Positions 12,328-22,820 of a stretch of 64,000 nt of DNA are shown piece by piece. The position numbers were made by a program, and so were the translations under genes. Each line of letters opens with the position of its first letter. Position 1 is the first letter of the stretch. The notes beneath the pieces are model-generated. The model worked only from the letters and a program-made list of their open reading frames with translations, ran no database searches and was not told the origin of the DNA. Source of the stretch: Chamaea fasciata (taxonomy: Eukaryota; Chordata; Aves; Passeriformes; Sylviidae); the NCBI GenBank assembly GCA_029207755.1, contig JARCOQ010000011.1, positions 26,663,712 to 26,727,711 on the forward strand, read 5' to 3'.

Positions 12328-12371
12328 CTTAAGCTTGACATGTGCTCAAAGACAGGAATGACTCAAGAACT
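12328..12371 (+). CDS. Candidate internal exon downstream of the terminal-type exon
   Basis: A very strong acceptor (pyrimidine tract with 'tgtctccatag') and donor 'ct|gtatgtgg' bound 44 nt. The phase-0 frame reads LKLDMCSKTGMTQE and ends in phase 2. It can be spliced directly from the 10,990 exon, which also ends in phase 0. If real, the gene continues beyond 12.4 kb and the 11.8-kb exon is alternative. No clearly compatible next exon was found before the CpG island at 14.7 kb. Confidence 0.45.
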
Positions 12372-12739
12372 GTATGTGGTGACTTGTTAGTTTGGTGGGG
12401 GGTTTTTGCCAGTTCAGGGCTAAAATATGATCTAAGAAAAGGGTTTTTTGCAGCATTAGATAAATGCTTTTGCATGAGGTGTTGAAGATCAGTTGTTTTA
12501 CAACTTCAAAGGGCGGCAAAGCAAACCAGGGTGATGGCCACACTCCTTTAAGCAAGGCTCGGTATGTATTTGAGCAATTATTTCAGCAATTTTTTTATGT
12601 TAATGCTGCTTTTTTATTGCATTTGCTTTTCTGTGCATTCGACTAATTGTCAGTGTTTCTCATACAGTATGAGTGTTCCACCTAGTGTTTTAAAATAAAA
12701 GCAAGCAGTGGTGGTATAAAGCAAGAATAATCTCAAAAA
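12372..12739. other. No gene seen
   Basis: Presumed intron or downstream sequence. Only short frames without coding character are present. Confidence 0.5.
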
Positions 12740-13031
12740 GTGGTTTGGGGTTTTTTTGTTTTCTTTTGGGTTTTTTTTTGTTTGGTTGGTTGGTTGGTTG
12801 TTTTGGGTTTTGGTGGAGGGGTTTCTTTGGTTTTTTGTTGTTGGTGTTTTTTGTGTTTGTTTTTTGGGGTTTTTTTGGGTTAGGTTTTTTTTTGGTTGTT
12901 GTTTTTTTGGGGGTTTTTTGGTTGTTGTTTTTGGTTTGGGGTTTTGTTTTTTGGTGGGTTTTTCTTGTTTGGTTGGTTTTTTGTTTGTTTGTGGTTTTTT
13001 GTTTTTTGTTTTTGTTTTTGTTTTTTTTTGT
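12740..13031. repeat. GT-rich low-complexity tract
   Basis: About 290 bp of almost pure G/T on the plus strand, with repeated 'ttggttggttgg' and 'ttttttggg' blocks. It produces spurious frames of 110-155 codons on both strands (F/G/L/V-rich or K/P/T/N-rich). It resembles the tract at 2.83 kb and is probably the same class of avian GT-rich simple repeat. Confidence 0.85.
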
Positions 13032-13910
13032 AACCCAACATTACTCAGCTTTTCTACTGTGGGTTTTAAAGTTTTCTCCAAAAACTCGGAATGAATTTCC
13101 CCATTCTGCCTCACTGGTAGGCACTGTATCTCTTAGAAAAGCTTCTCCCCTCCATCTTCACTGCCCTGTTTTGAAGTAGTGCTCCAGTTTAGCCTGTAGT
13201 GATGGTCTCAGATACTTTTCTGGTCAGGTAACTATAACATTTTGTTATTGACATACCTGCAAGCCAGAGGAGCTTACATTCCTCCAGTGTAATTTGTGAG
13301 GCAGTTTCAGCTCTAACAAATCTAACAAATACTTCTCAACAGCAATAGACCTAATTCTGGATGTTTGAAGGTGAGAGAAGAGGTGGTCGCAACCCAGGAG
13401 CCTGATTTTGGAATGCTTTATGGAACTGGCCGAGCAGCTTTTACTTCTGGGTTTTCCATAGTCTGCCCATGGCAGGTCCAGCCTGCGCTTCACCTTGGAA
13501 CCCCCAGTCGGCAGGGAAGCGGACCTTTGGGAAAGTTCTTCCAGCGGTACTTAATGCTTTATGAATGATTATGATTTTCTGGAAGTAGGCTGTTCATTCT
13601 GACCCATCTTCTTCTCTCTCCTGGCATACTGTACCTGCTGAAAGGCTGAGGTGAGACCAGGATCTGCAAAATCTCTGAGTCTGTCTTCCTGAGGCTGAAG
13701 CCGTGTTTGTTGTCAACAATTACATAGTGGAGGATGCTAAAGACTGAAAACTTTGGGTTTTTCCCTTGAATTCCAAGACTCTGTCTGCAGCTGTGTGCTG
13801 TATCTTAAAAGAGTTTCCGGGTTTAGAAGGATTTTACATTCTCCAATATTTATCTATAACTCAATTAAAAACAATTATACTGTATAAATGTGCTGTTAAT
13901 TACTCTGTTT
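13032..13910. other. No gene confidently seen
   Basis: Several AG/GT pairs give tiny in-frame segments, for example around 13,074-13,117 and 13,344-13,371, but none is convincing alone. The sequence is AT-rich and single-copy in this window. Confidence 0.45.
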
Positions 13911-13976
13911 GAGTTGGTTGTTTAAAGCAAATCACAGGTAAGGGGTTTGAGCACCCCTTGGATGGCCCTTGGAGCT
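13911..13976 (+). repeat. 66-bp segment similar to 31,335-31,400
   Basis: Both segments begin 'gagttg', contain a 'taaagc-aatc' core, then 'ggtaaggg-tttgagca' and 'cccttggat-gcccttggagct'. The one at 31.3 kb follows a small candidate gene and contains ATTAAA. This one has 'gtttaaag' in that place. It may be the vestigial 3' end of another copy of that gene, lying just before duplication copy A, or a shared dispersed element. Confidence 0.55.
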
Positions 13977-14495
13977 GGCAGCTCTTATTGAATTTCTCTT
14001 CATTCCTTTAATGTCTATCAATTATTTCTTAAGCAATCAGTGCAATTAGGATATACAATAAGGACAACAGCATTTCTGCCCTCCTGGATTGGGAAATCCA
14101 AGCCCAGTTCCTTGGAGAGATTGAGGGGATGGGGAGCTGAGCCTCGGGCGTGGTTTTGGCAGTGGGGATTTGGTGAGGAAGAAGACAGATTCCTCCAGAA
14201 AGTGATTAAGGCCAGTTCTGCTGGCTTTGGGCACTCCTACCCCCAAAAAACCATCCTGGTTAAACGGGACTTGGAGAAGCAGCAGGATGTGCCGAGGGAC
14301 CTGTGCTGGGAACCCCAAACCCTGGTCACGGATGCTGGAGTGTCAGCTCCAGAGGAACACTACAGAGGGGCCGTGCTGGGACCTCTCAGAGTCCAGTCAG
14401 AGATGCTGGGCACTGCTGGACCTTTGGGACATTACTGAGAGGCTCCACTGCCTGATCCAGAGAGCTCTCCCGTTATTTTCTGTCGTGCTTAGAAC
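13977..14495. other. No gene confidently seen
   Basis: A plus-strand frame of about 130 codons (14,040-14,438) is open but lacks recognisable protein features. GC content rises steadily toward the CpG island. Confidence 0.4.
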
Positions 14496-14574
14496 CTGGC
14501 AGGTCATTGTAGCCGCACAGGTCGAAAAGCCCATCGTAGCAGTTGGAATCACAGACGATCACACAGAAGCCAGT
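14496..14574 (-). CDS. Minus-strand exon-like segment, cysteine-containing, unidentified
   Basis: On the minus strand an acceptor ('acttcctctcccag') and a donor ('ccag|gttcta') bound 79 nt. The frame runs from TGFCVIVCDSNCYDG through FDLCGYNDLP. It has four cysteines, paired Asp/Asn and Tyr residues and no low-complexity bias, so it looks like genuine protein sequence. Without the splice, the frame ends seven codons later at 14,473. The nearest promoter candidate is the CpG island at 14.7 kb, which would then be bidirectional. No partner exon was identified and I do not recognise the family. Confidence 0.4.
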
Positions 14575-15141
14575 CTGGGAGAGGAAGTGAGCTGTTCTAT
14601 AGATTTGTTTTTCCCAATGCGTTTTGAATTTATACCAGAATCTCTCCTCTCCCCTTAGACCCGATTTCCTTGACTTTTGAGTTTTCTCATAAACTATTTT
14701 CTGCCTACGCTGGAAAAGAACTCCCCGGCACCGCGGGGAGCGGCGGGGTTTGGGGCTCCCCGCGCCCCGGCCGGTCCCGCTCAGCACGAGGAAATCGCCG
14801 CCGCCGTCCTCCCGTGCCCAGAGCCCCGGCAGGACCCCAGCGCAGCTCCGGCTGCAGGCGGAGCAGGAGCGGCTCCTGCCGCCCGCAGCGATCCCGGTCC
14901 CGATCCCGACCGCAACGCCACCCCGGTCCTCAGACCCCGAGACCCACAGCCCGCCCGCCGGGGGAGGCCGCACCGCTCGGGAGCCGCAGCCGACACTGAC
15001 AGGACCCGAACCAGAACGGCCGGTCCCATTCCCGGCCCCGCCTGGCTCCGCGCAGGGCCGCGAGCAACCTCGGCTCGGCTCAGCTGTGAGGGGCGGGGCG
15101 GGGCCGCGGGCGATGGTCCCGCCCCCATCCCGGGCAGCGCG

Positions 15142-15290
15142 GGGCGCCGGGGCGGGCTCGGGGCGGGCTCGGGGCGGGCTCGGGGCGGAGCCGGGGTGGA
15201 GCCGGGGCGGGCTCGGGGCGGAGCCGGGGCGGGCTCGGGGCGGAGCCGGGGCGGAGCCGGGGCGGAGCCGGGGCGGAGCCGGGGCTCTGT
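15142..15290 (+). repeat. GC-box minisatellite inside CpG island A
   Basis: Tandem 10-12-bp units alternate 'ggggcgggctc' and 'ggggcggagcc'. Each carries an Sp1-type GC box, at least a dozen in total. Copy B has a shorter version (about 40,430-40,502), so the number of GC boxes differs between the two promoters. Confidence 0.8.
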
Positions 15291-15425
15291 GAGGCGGGGC
15301 TGGGGCCGGGGCCGGGTCCCGGGCCCGGCTCAGGTACACGGCCCCGGGACCCCACCGTATTCGTCACCGAGTCCATAGAGCAGCAGCTACTTCCGGCACC
15401 CGTTTGAATCCCAGCCCGGCTCGCG

Positions 15426-15463
15426 ATTGGCGGGCTCGCTGAGGCATCGGCAGCGCTGATTGG
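15426..15463 (-). promoter_or_regulatory. Paired CCAAT (ATTGG) boxes
   Basis: ATTGG occurs at 15,426-15,430 and 15,459-15,463, 33 bp apart, in a GC-rich proximal context. The same pair with the same spacing occurs in copy B at 40,667-40,671 and 40,700-40,704. Three-turn spacing of CCAAT boxes is common in NF-Y-dependent promoters. Function here is inferred. Confidence 0.5.
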
Positions 15464-15480
15464 ACAGCGGACCCCGGGAA

Positions 15481-16451
15481 CCTTATGGGTCTCGGGCATA
15501 CGGATTTTCGGAGGTGGAATCCCAGTTTCAGCCTTGGGCACCTGCAGGAAAAGAGGGGTTCTTATCCATAGCAAGGAAAGCCCAGTGCCCTGGCATGTCA
15601 GGAGCAGACAATGCACTGTCCGGGGGATGAGCAGCAGGTCCCCTCTGCCCCTGCCCTCACACTCGGAGTGGCAGCAGCCGCAGGTGAGAGCTGTTACAAT
15701 GAGGGGACAGCAGCTGCAGGTGGAAGCTGTAAAGGATAACGAGGGGGCGGGTCCTGCCAGCACTGCTTTAAGAGGGGAGCCTGAGCTCAGTTTGGCACGG
15801 AGCTGTGGGAGGTGAGGAGCTTGTGCTGGGCTCCCAGGTGAGGCTCATGGAAGGATGGTGAGCTCATCTCACAGGGGCTGGGGGAGGCCTTGGACGTGGA
15901 ACATTACTTCAGGAGGCGCTGAGGGACAAACCTTTGTGCTGAGCGGTACAAAGGGCTGAAATAAGTTTTGGTTTGGCATGTAGTGATGGGATTGGTGTCT
16001 ATGGTGTGCTAGTGTTGTCTAAAGATTTAAACTTTTATGTTTATATTTAAATTTTTAAAGTGTTAAGTTAATGAATTAATATAGGTCGCAAGATATGGGC
16101 TTTTTCCTTTTTATTTAGATAGTGGCAGGTCTTGTTAACTTTGGGGGGGTTCTGGGTACATATAATGGAGTATTATTAAGGGGATTGGACATGGGGTTAT
16201 TTTTATTATATTTGGTAATTTGACTAGGGGCAATAAGAGGTGGCTTTTTTTTCTGAAATTTTTTGTGGGTTGTCTGTTTGAAAATTTATATATTCATGCA
16301 GTTGGTGTAGTGGTGTTTCTGGTGCAAGTCTAAGCATCTGTTACTATTTGCGTGTTTTAGGTGGTCCACTTATATTACACCAAGACGCCCTGACCGATTG
16401 GCCAACAGATCTTCTGAGATCATAGACTGATGTTTGTTTTATTTCTTGTAG
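15481..16451 (+). other. Spacer between CpG island A and array; possible first exons
   Basis: Several donor-like 'ag|gtgag' sequences (about 15,683, 15,811, 15,836) could end a first exon started at the CpG island. The rest, from about 15,960, is T-rich, with an acceptor-like 'gtgttttag' near 16,361 and the first array-type acceptor at 16,451. Copy B matches it at 41.25-42.24 kb. I see no coding gene. Confidence 0.45.
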
Positions 16452-17944
16452 CCGAATAAGAGACAGCAGCCCGGTGACAGCAGGAAATTCCCAGAGGGCG
16501 AGGCGGCCTTCTTTGGCACCCGACGTGGATTCTCGTCCCCAGACGTCCAAGAGATAAGTGGAGGGTTCAGAGCCACAGAGGGGATGAAAGTGGAGTGCTG
16601 GGTCAGGACTTGTCAGGAGCGGTTTTTGAGTCAGGTGTGGAGATAGGGATGTCCAAGATGTGCCAATTGAGAGTACAGGTGTACCAGCCCGACCCCACCC
16701 CTACCCCAGACCCGAAGGAGTAGCCCTAAAGACATGCCCGTTTCCCTGAGTGCAGGTACAGGCAGGAGCCCTTATGCAGGACAATGCCAGAAGGCCTGGC
16801 TGCGAGGTGTAGGGCTCTAAAGAAGTTGGGTTTAGAAGGGGGGAGGTGTAGCCACACACACAGAGGCTGAGGTAAAGGACTCAAGGACTAGAGGACACAC
16901 GGTGAAACTCAGGGGAACAGGCTAGGATACAAGTCAGAGTACAGGTGTAGTGGCCCTCACAGCACTGCTACCAGCACACTTCCCCTGAGAGCAGGTGCAG
17001 GCAGCAGCCCTAGTGCAGGAACACACCAGAAGCTCTGACCTGTGCAGACACTGTCAGGCTAGGGCCAGGCAGGAAGCGATAGTGGGGAGCAGGATCCAAC
17101 AGGGCTGGGGATAACGGGGGTTTCCCGCCCCACCCACCCTGGGATTCCCTGTCTCTCCGCAGCCGGTGGAAGTGCTCCTGATTCCCTCTCGAGGCGGCGG
17201 TTGGTAAGGCTTCGTGCCTTTTGCCACCGCAAAGAGTTCGGCTCTGTCAGCCTCTGCCCTGTCTCAGGGCCACGTTTCTTAGGGTAGGCAGGGAACAACT
17301 GTGGATGTACCTGTCCTGCGTGCGGGACAGCTCTTGGGACCCTAACGGTGCAGAGCGTCCCCGGCTGCAAGGTCTAGGGCTCTGAAGAAGCAGGGTTCAG
17401 AAGGGGGGAGGTTACAGTGATACACACAGAGGCTGAGGTAAAGGACTCAAGGACTAGAGAACACACAGTGAAAATCAGGGGTACAGCCTAGGATACAAGT
17501 CAGAGTACAGGCATCCCAGCCCTCACAGCGCTGCTGCCGACACTGTTTCCCTGAGAGCAGGTGCCGGCAGCAATCCTAACGCAAGACAAGGCCAGAAGTC
17601 CTGAGAGGTGCAGGCAGTAGCCCTAAGCTAGGGCCAGGCAGGAAGTGACAGTGGTGGGGCAGAGTCCACAGGGTTGAGGTTCACCGGGGATGTCCACCCT
17701 GCGTTCCTGTCCTGCTCTAACCGGGGATGCTCACAGCCCTAATGGAGGCCACGGTGGGTGGGCTCGGTGCCAGTAATGCCTCTAAGGCTTTGGCGCTGCG
17801 AGCGTCGGCCTCCGAGCTCAGCTGACGCACGCACGGGGCCCGAGGACCCGGTCCTGCTTAAGAGACGGTGAGTAGCAGAGCTGCTGGGTTTTGGCTGATG
17901 TGCAGCTAAGATTATGCTTTGATATTTGGTTTTCTTTATTGTAG
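16452..17944 (+). repeat. Array A subunit 1 (type a, 1,493 bp)
   Basis: Type a is recognised by the long stretch of 'gtacaggtgta', 'cacacacagaggctgaggtaa' and 'ggccaggcaggaag' blocks. These occur twice inside it, about 567 bp apart (for example 16,863 and 17,430), so type a itself contains an older internal duplication. Between the halves lies an exon-like segment, 17,163-17,203. Confidence 0.9.
17163..17203 (+). ncRNA. Exon-like segment of type-a subunit
   Basis: An acceptor ('tctctccgcag') and a strong donor ('ttg|gtaagg') bound 41 nt. It is open in one frame (PVEVLLIPSRGGG). The same segment is repeated in every type-a unit. There is no compatible coding partner, so I treat it as a possible noncoding exon of an array transcript. 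Confidence 0.3.
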
Positions 17945-19638
17945 CTGACTAGGAGACAGCAGCCCAGTGACGGGAGGAATTTCTCTGAGGGAGAGGCAGC
18001 CTTCTTTGGCACCCGGCGTGGATTCACCTCCCCAGACATTTGAGAGATAAGTGGAGGGCTTGGAGCCACAGAGGGGATGAAAGCGGGGTACCAGGGCAGG
18101 GGTCAGCGGGAGGGATTTTTTGAGTCGGGTTTGGAGATGGGGATGTCCCAGATGTGACCCCTTAGGCTACATGAAGGAAAAGTCTCATTTTTCATCTCAG
18201 TGCTGAGGTGTGCAGGGCAGAGCAGTCCTGGTGTGTGTTGTGTCACTTGTCTGATGTGCACTGTGTCTTTTGGGTGTGTTGTCTTTTCCTTTAGTCCTTT
18301 CAGGGGCCTGTCAAAACCCCTGGCATCAGTCTTAGCATTTCTGATCTCTGTGCTCCTCAGCCAGGTGCCTTTGTCTCAGCTGCTCGGACACTCATCAGAA
18401 TCCATCTCTCTTCACAAGCATCCAGTCCGATGCCTTTTCAGGTCTTGTTCTGAGCTGTACTGACAGCCGTGCACCGCCCTGATCCATTCCGGCGGGTTAG
18501 GTCTTGTGAGAATGCAAAGACAGGTGGAGGATTCTGACCGTAGGATTCTCGGGCATCCATCTCTGCGTCTCTTGGGATAAGTCATCCCGATGGCATCTTG
18601 TTCCTGCAGGGTTCTCTGAGCCTGGCCAGCTCACCTTCCGTCTCACCTCGGTCATCTCATTCCGAGTTCTCTGGACCCTCAGGGTCATTCTTCTTGCCCA
18701 GAGTTTTCTGTCCCTGTTGCGTCCCCTCGTTTGTCCTGTGCTGTGTCACGGGTGTTGGTGTGTGTTTGGCCCGGAGCTGCTCTGCCTTGCTGCTCAGTCT
18801 GGGTGTAGGGGTACGAGGGTAATAGTGCCGGGGGCTTGAAATTTGTGATGTGGGGTGTGGTTAGACTGTAGAGGGTATTCCTAGATTGCCACAAGATGTG
18901 TGGAGCTGTCAAGGTATCCTGCAGCACTCTGACTTTTGTCCTGACTCTGTTTCAGATGCAGAGAGATGAAATCTGTGGCAGAGCCCCCCATCCTGGGTGA
19001 GGGGGCTCCCCTGAGAAGGTCAGTCCCTGTTTCTGTTTGCAGGGGAGGTGTAAATGATGGCTGTGTTACAGCTCTGTTCTTTGTCTTTATTTTTAGGTGG
19101 TGAAGCCGGATCTCAGCAGTCAAGCTGACGTGGGCGAGGTGAGCAGTGACGGGTGGACAGAAGCCGTTGCTATTGTTCAAGCCTCACTCGCTGGTGCAAC
19201 TCTAAGCCTCCGTTCTTGTGCGTTTTAGGGAGTCCACTCGCAGGAGGCCGAGCTCCCCTCTCACCAACGGGACGACAGACCCGCGTCACCTCACCCGTGA
19301 GCCCTCCGGGAGCATTCCAGGAGTCTGTGATGGAGCCTTGATCTTCTCCTTGTGAAGGCCCCATCCAGGTAGGCTTGGATAACGGCCGAGGAGTTGAGGT
19401 GAGTCAGGGAGGAGAAGGAGGAGGAGGGAGGGTCCCCTCAAGTTCCAGCGCTGCCACGTCACCTTGTCTGCTCTTTACCCAGGCAGACCCTGCGACGCCG
19501 GCGTTGGCCTCTGAGCGCAGCTGAAGCGCGGGGCCGAGGACACAGGCAAGCTTAGGAGACGGTGAGTAGCAGAATTGTCGGGTTTTGGGTGATGGGCTGC
19601 TAAGATCACGCATTCATGTTTGGTTTTCTTTGTTGTAG
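17945..19638 (+). repeat. Array A subunit 2 (type b, 1,694 bp)
   Basis: Type b is recognised by the block from 'ccttaggctac' through 'aggagtctgtgatggag' and contains the fullest series of exon-like segments. This copy differs from its siblings by few substitutions. Confidence 0.9.
18295..19561 (+). ncRNA. Series of spliced exon-like segments in a type-b unit (representative)
   Basis: Canonical acceptor/donor pairs bound 18,295-18,441 (or to 18,364), 18,956-18,996 (or to 19,018), 19,097-19,138 (42 nt), 19,229-19,368 (140 nt) and 19,483-19,561 (79 nt), and the next acceptor is at 19,638. Some segments are open, for example VVKPDLSSQADVGE joined to GVHSQEAELPSHQ, but a stop follows within 25 codons and neighbouring exons do not keep frame. 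The same sites recur in every b unit. They are best read as exons of a repetitive plus-strand noncoding transcript, or as remains of a multi-exon gene that was amplified after losing its frame. Transcription itself is not shown. Confidence 0.4.
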
Positions 19639-21131
19639 CTGACTAAGAGACAACAGCCCGGCGACAGCAGGAGTTTCCCTGAGGGAGAGGCGGCCTTCTT
19701 TGGCACCCGGCGTGGATTCTCATCCCCAGACGTCCAAGAGATAAGTGGAGGGTTCAGAGCCACAGAGGGGATGAAAGTGGAGTGCTGGGTCAGGACTTGT
19801 CAGGAGGGGTTTTTGAGTCAGGTGTGGAGATAGGGATGTCCAAGATGTGCCAATTGAGAGTACAGGTGTACCAGCCCGACCCCACCCCTACCCCAGACCC
19901 GAAGGAGTAGCCCTAAAGACATGCCCGTTTCCCTGAGTGCAGGTACAGGCAGGAGCCCTTATGCAGGACAATGCCAGAAGGCCTGGCTGCGAGGTGTAGG
20001 GCTCTAAAGAAGTTGGGTTTAGAAGGGGGGAGGTGTAGCCACACACACAGAGGCTGAGGTAAAGGACTCAAGGACTAGAGGACACACGGTGAAACTCAGG
20101 GGAGCAGGCTAGGATACAAGTCAGAGTACAGGTGTAGCGGCCCTCACAGCACTGCTACCAGCACACTTCCCCTGAGAGCAGGTGCAGGCAGCAGCCCTAG
20201 TGCAGGAACACACCAGAAGCTCTGACCTGTGCAGACACTGTCAGGCTAGGGCCAGGCAGGAAGCGATAGTGGGGAGCAGGATCCAACAGGGCTGGGGATA
20301 ACGGGGGTTTCCCGCCCCACCCACCCTGGGATTCCCTGTCTCTCCGCAGCCGGTGGAAGTGCTCCTGATTCCCTCTCGAGGCGGCGGTTGGTAAGGCTTC
20401 GTGCCTTTTGCCACCGCAAAGAGTTCGGCTCTGTCAGCCTCTGCCCTGTCTCAGGGCCACGTTTCTTAGGGTAGGCAGGGAACAACTGTGGATGTACCTG
20501 TCCTGCGTGCGGGACAGCTCTTGGGACCCTAACGGTGCAGAGCGTCCCCGGCTGCAAGGTCTAGGGCTCTGAAGAAGCAGGGTTCAGAAGGGGGGAGGTT
20601 ACAGTGATACACACAGAGGCTGAGGTAAAGGACTCAAGGACTAGAGAACACACAGTGAAAATCAGGGGTACAGCCTAGGATACAAGTCAGAGTACAGGTA
20701 TCCCGGCCCTCACAGCGCTGCTGCCAACACCGTTTCCCTGAGAGCAGGTGCCGGCAGCAATCCTAACGCAAGACAAGGCCAGAAGTCCTGAGAGGTGCAG
20801 GCAGTAGCCCTAAGCTAGGGCCAGGCAGGAAGTGACAGTGGTGGGGCAGAGTCCACAGGGTTGAGGTTCACCGGGGATGTCCACCCTGCGTTCCTGTCCT
20901 GCTCTAACCGGGGATGCTCACAGCCCTAATGGAGGCCACGGTGGGTGGGCTCGGTGCCAGTAATGCCTCTAAGGCTTTGGCGCTGCGAGCGTCGGCCTCC
21001 GAGCTCAGCTGAAGCACGCACGGGGCCCGAGGGCCCGGTCCTGCTTAAGAGACGGTGAGTAGCAGAGCTGCTGGGTTTTGGCTGATGTGCAGCTAAGATT
21101 ATGCTTTGATATTTGATTTTCTTTATCGTAG
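19639..21131 (+). repeat. Array A subunit 3 (type a, 1,493 bp)
   Basis: Same length as subunit 1, with scattered substitutions only. It begins with the 'ctgactaagagacaacag' variant rather than the 'ccgaataag' variant found in the first subunit of each array. Confidence 0.9.
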
Positions 21132-22820
21132 CTGACTAGGAGACAGCAGCCCAGTGACGGGAGGAATTTTTCTGAGGGAGAGGCGGCCTTCTTTGGCGCC
21201 CGGCGTGGATTCACCTCCCCAGACATTTGAGAGATAAGTGGAGGGCTTGGAGCCACAGAGGGGATGAAAGCGGGGTACCAGGGCAGGGGTCAGCGGGAGG
21301 GATTTTTTTGAGTCGGGTTTGGAGATGGGGATGTCCCAGATGTGACCCCTTAGGCTACGTGAAGGAAAAGTCTCATTTTTCATGTCAGTGCTGAGGTGTG
21401 CAGGGCAGAGCAGTCCTGGTGTGTGTTGTGTCACTTGTCTGATGTGCACTCTGTCTGTTTGGTGTCTTGTCTTTTCCTTTAGTCCTTTCAGGGGCCTGTC
21501 AAAACCCCTGGCGTCAGTCTTAGCATTTCTGATCTCTGTGCTCCTCAGCCAGGTGCCTTTGTCTCAGCTGCTCGGACACTCATCAGAATCCATCTCTCTT
21601 CACAAGCATCCAGTCCGATGCCTTTTCAGGTCTTGTTCTGAGCTGTACTGACAGCCGTGCACCGCCCTGATCCATTCCGGCGGGTTAGGTCTTGTGAGAA
21701 TGCAAAGACAGGTGGAGGATTCTGACCGTAGGATTCTCGGGCATCCATCTCTGCGTCTCTTGGGATAAGTCATCCCGATGGCATCTTGTTCCTGCAGGGT
21801 TCTCTGAGCCTGGCCAGCTCACCTTCCATCTTACCTCGGTCATCTCATTCCGAGTTCTCTGGACCCTCAGGGTCATTCTTCTTGCCCAGAGTTTTCTGTC
21901 CCTGTTGCGTCCCCTCGTTTGTCCTGTGCTGTGTCACGGGTGTTGGTGTGTGTTTGGCCCGGAGCTGCTCTGCCTTGCTGCTCAGTCTGGGTGTAGGGGT
22001 ACGAGGGTAATAGTCCTGGGGGCTTGAAATTTGTGATGTGGGGTGTGGTTAGACTGTAGAGGGTATTCCTAGATTGCCACAAGATGTGTGGAGCTGTCAA
22101 GGTATCCTGCAGCACTCTGACTTTTGTCCTGACTCTGTTTCAGATGCAGAGAGATGAAATCTGTGGCAGAGCCCCCCATCCTGGGTGAGGGGGCTCCCCT
22201 GAGAAGGTCAGTCCCTGTTTCTGTTTGCAGGGGAGGTGTAAATGATGGCTGTGTTACAGCTCTGTTCTTTGTCTTTATTTTTAGGTGGTGAAGCCGGATC
22301 TCAGCAGTCAAGCTGACGTGGGCGAGGTGAGCAGTGACGGGTGGACAGAAGCCGTTGCTATTGTTCAAGCCTCACTCGCTGGTGCAACTCTAAGCCTCCG
22401 TTATTGTGTGTTTTAGGGAGTCCACTCGCAGGAGGCCGAGCTCCCCTCTCACCAACGGGACGACAGACCCGCGTCACCTCACCCGTGAGCCCTCCGGGAG
22501 CATTCCAGGAGTCTGTGATGGAGCCTTGATCTTCTCCTTGTGAAGGCCCCATCCAGGTAGGCTTGGATAACGGCCGAGGAGTTGAGGTGAGTCAGGGAGG
22601 AGAAGGAGGGAGGGTCCCCTCAAGTTCCAGCGCTGCCACGTCACCTTGTCTGCTCTTTACCCAGGCAGACCCTGCGACGCCGGCGTTGGCCTCTGAGCGC
22701 AGCTGAAGCGCGGGGCCGAGGACACAGGCAAGCTTAGGAGACGGTGAGTAGCAGAATTGTCGGGTTTTGGGTGATGGGCTGCTAAGATCACGCATTCATG
22801 TTTGGTTTTTTTTGTTGTAG
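21132..22820 (+). repeat. Array A subunit 4 (type b, 1,689 bp)
   Basis: Type-b unit with a few short indels relative to subunit 2, including a shorter 'gaggagg' purine tract near 22,605. Confidence 0.9.

Larger units (their letters stand above)
14700..15480. promoter_or_regulatory. CpG island A, candidate (possibly bidirectional) promoter
   Basis: A sharp jump to very high GC and dense CpG, with many GGGCGGG-type GC boxes, two ATTGG (CCAAT/NF-Y type) boxes at 15,426 and 15,459, and an ETS-like ACTTCCGG near 15,389. From 14,788 on it is closely matched by 40,070 onward, so the island is duplicated. It lies upstream of the macrosatellite array, whose splice signals are all on the plus strand, and adjacent to a minus-strand exon-like segment. 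Open frames of 110-290 codons here, rich in Pro, Arg, Ala and Gly, are composition artefacts. Confidence 0.7.

Noticed and set aside
12745..13179. Frames of 110-155 codons in the GT-rich tract
   Set aside because: They are composed nearly entirely of F/G/L/V or K/P/T/N, as expected from G/T-only DNA.
15960..16340. Nuclear copy of mitochondrial DNA in the T-rich spacer
   Set aside because: Composition on the reverse strand is suggestive, but I could not identify any mitochondrial gene frame or tRNA in it.
17059..17370. 103-codon minus-strand frame repeated identically in all six a units
   Set aside because: Its identity follows from the near-identity of the DNA. It overlaps plus-strand splice-like signals and has no recognisable protein features, so repetition is not evidence of coding.
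17880..17944. Box C/D snoRNA in the short array introns ('ggctgatgtg ... ctga')
   Set aside because: The C-box match is imperfect (TGATG without the final A), D-box spacing is inconsistent and no terminal stem was seen.
19097..19368. Coding gene formed by joining array exons (VVKPDLSSQADVGE plus next exon)
   Set aside because: The two segments join in frame, but the frame stops after about 23 codons in the second exon. Upstream exons enter in a frame that meets TGA, and single-base indels between units are tolerated.
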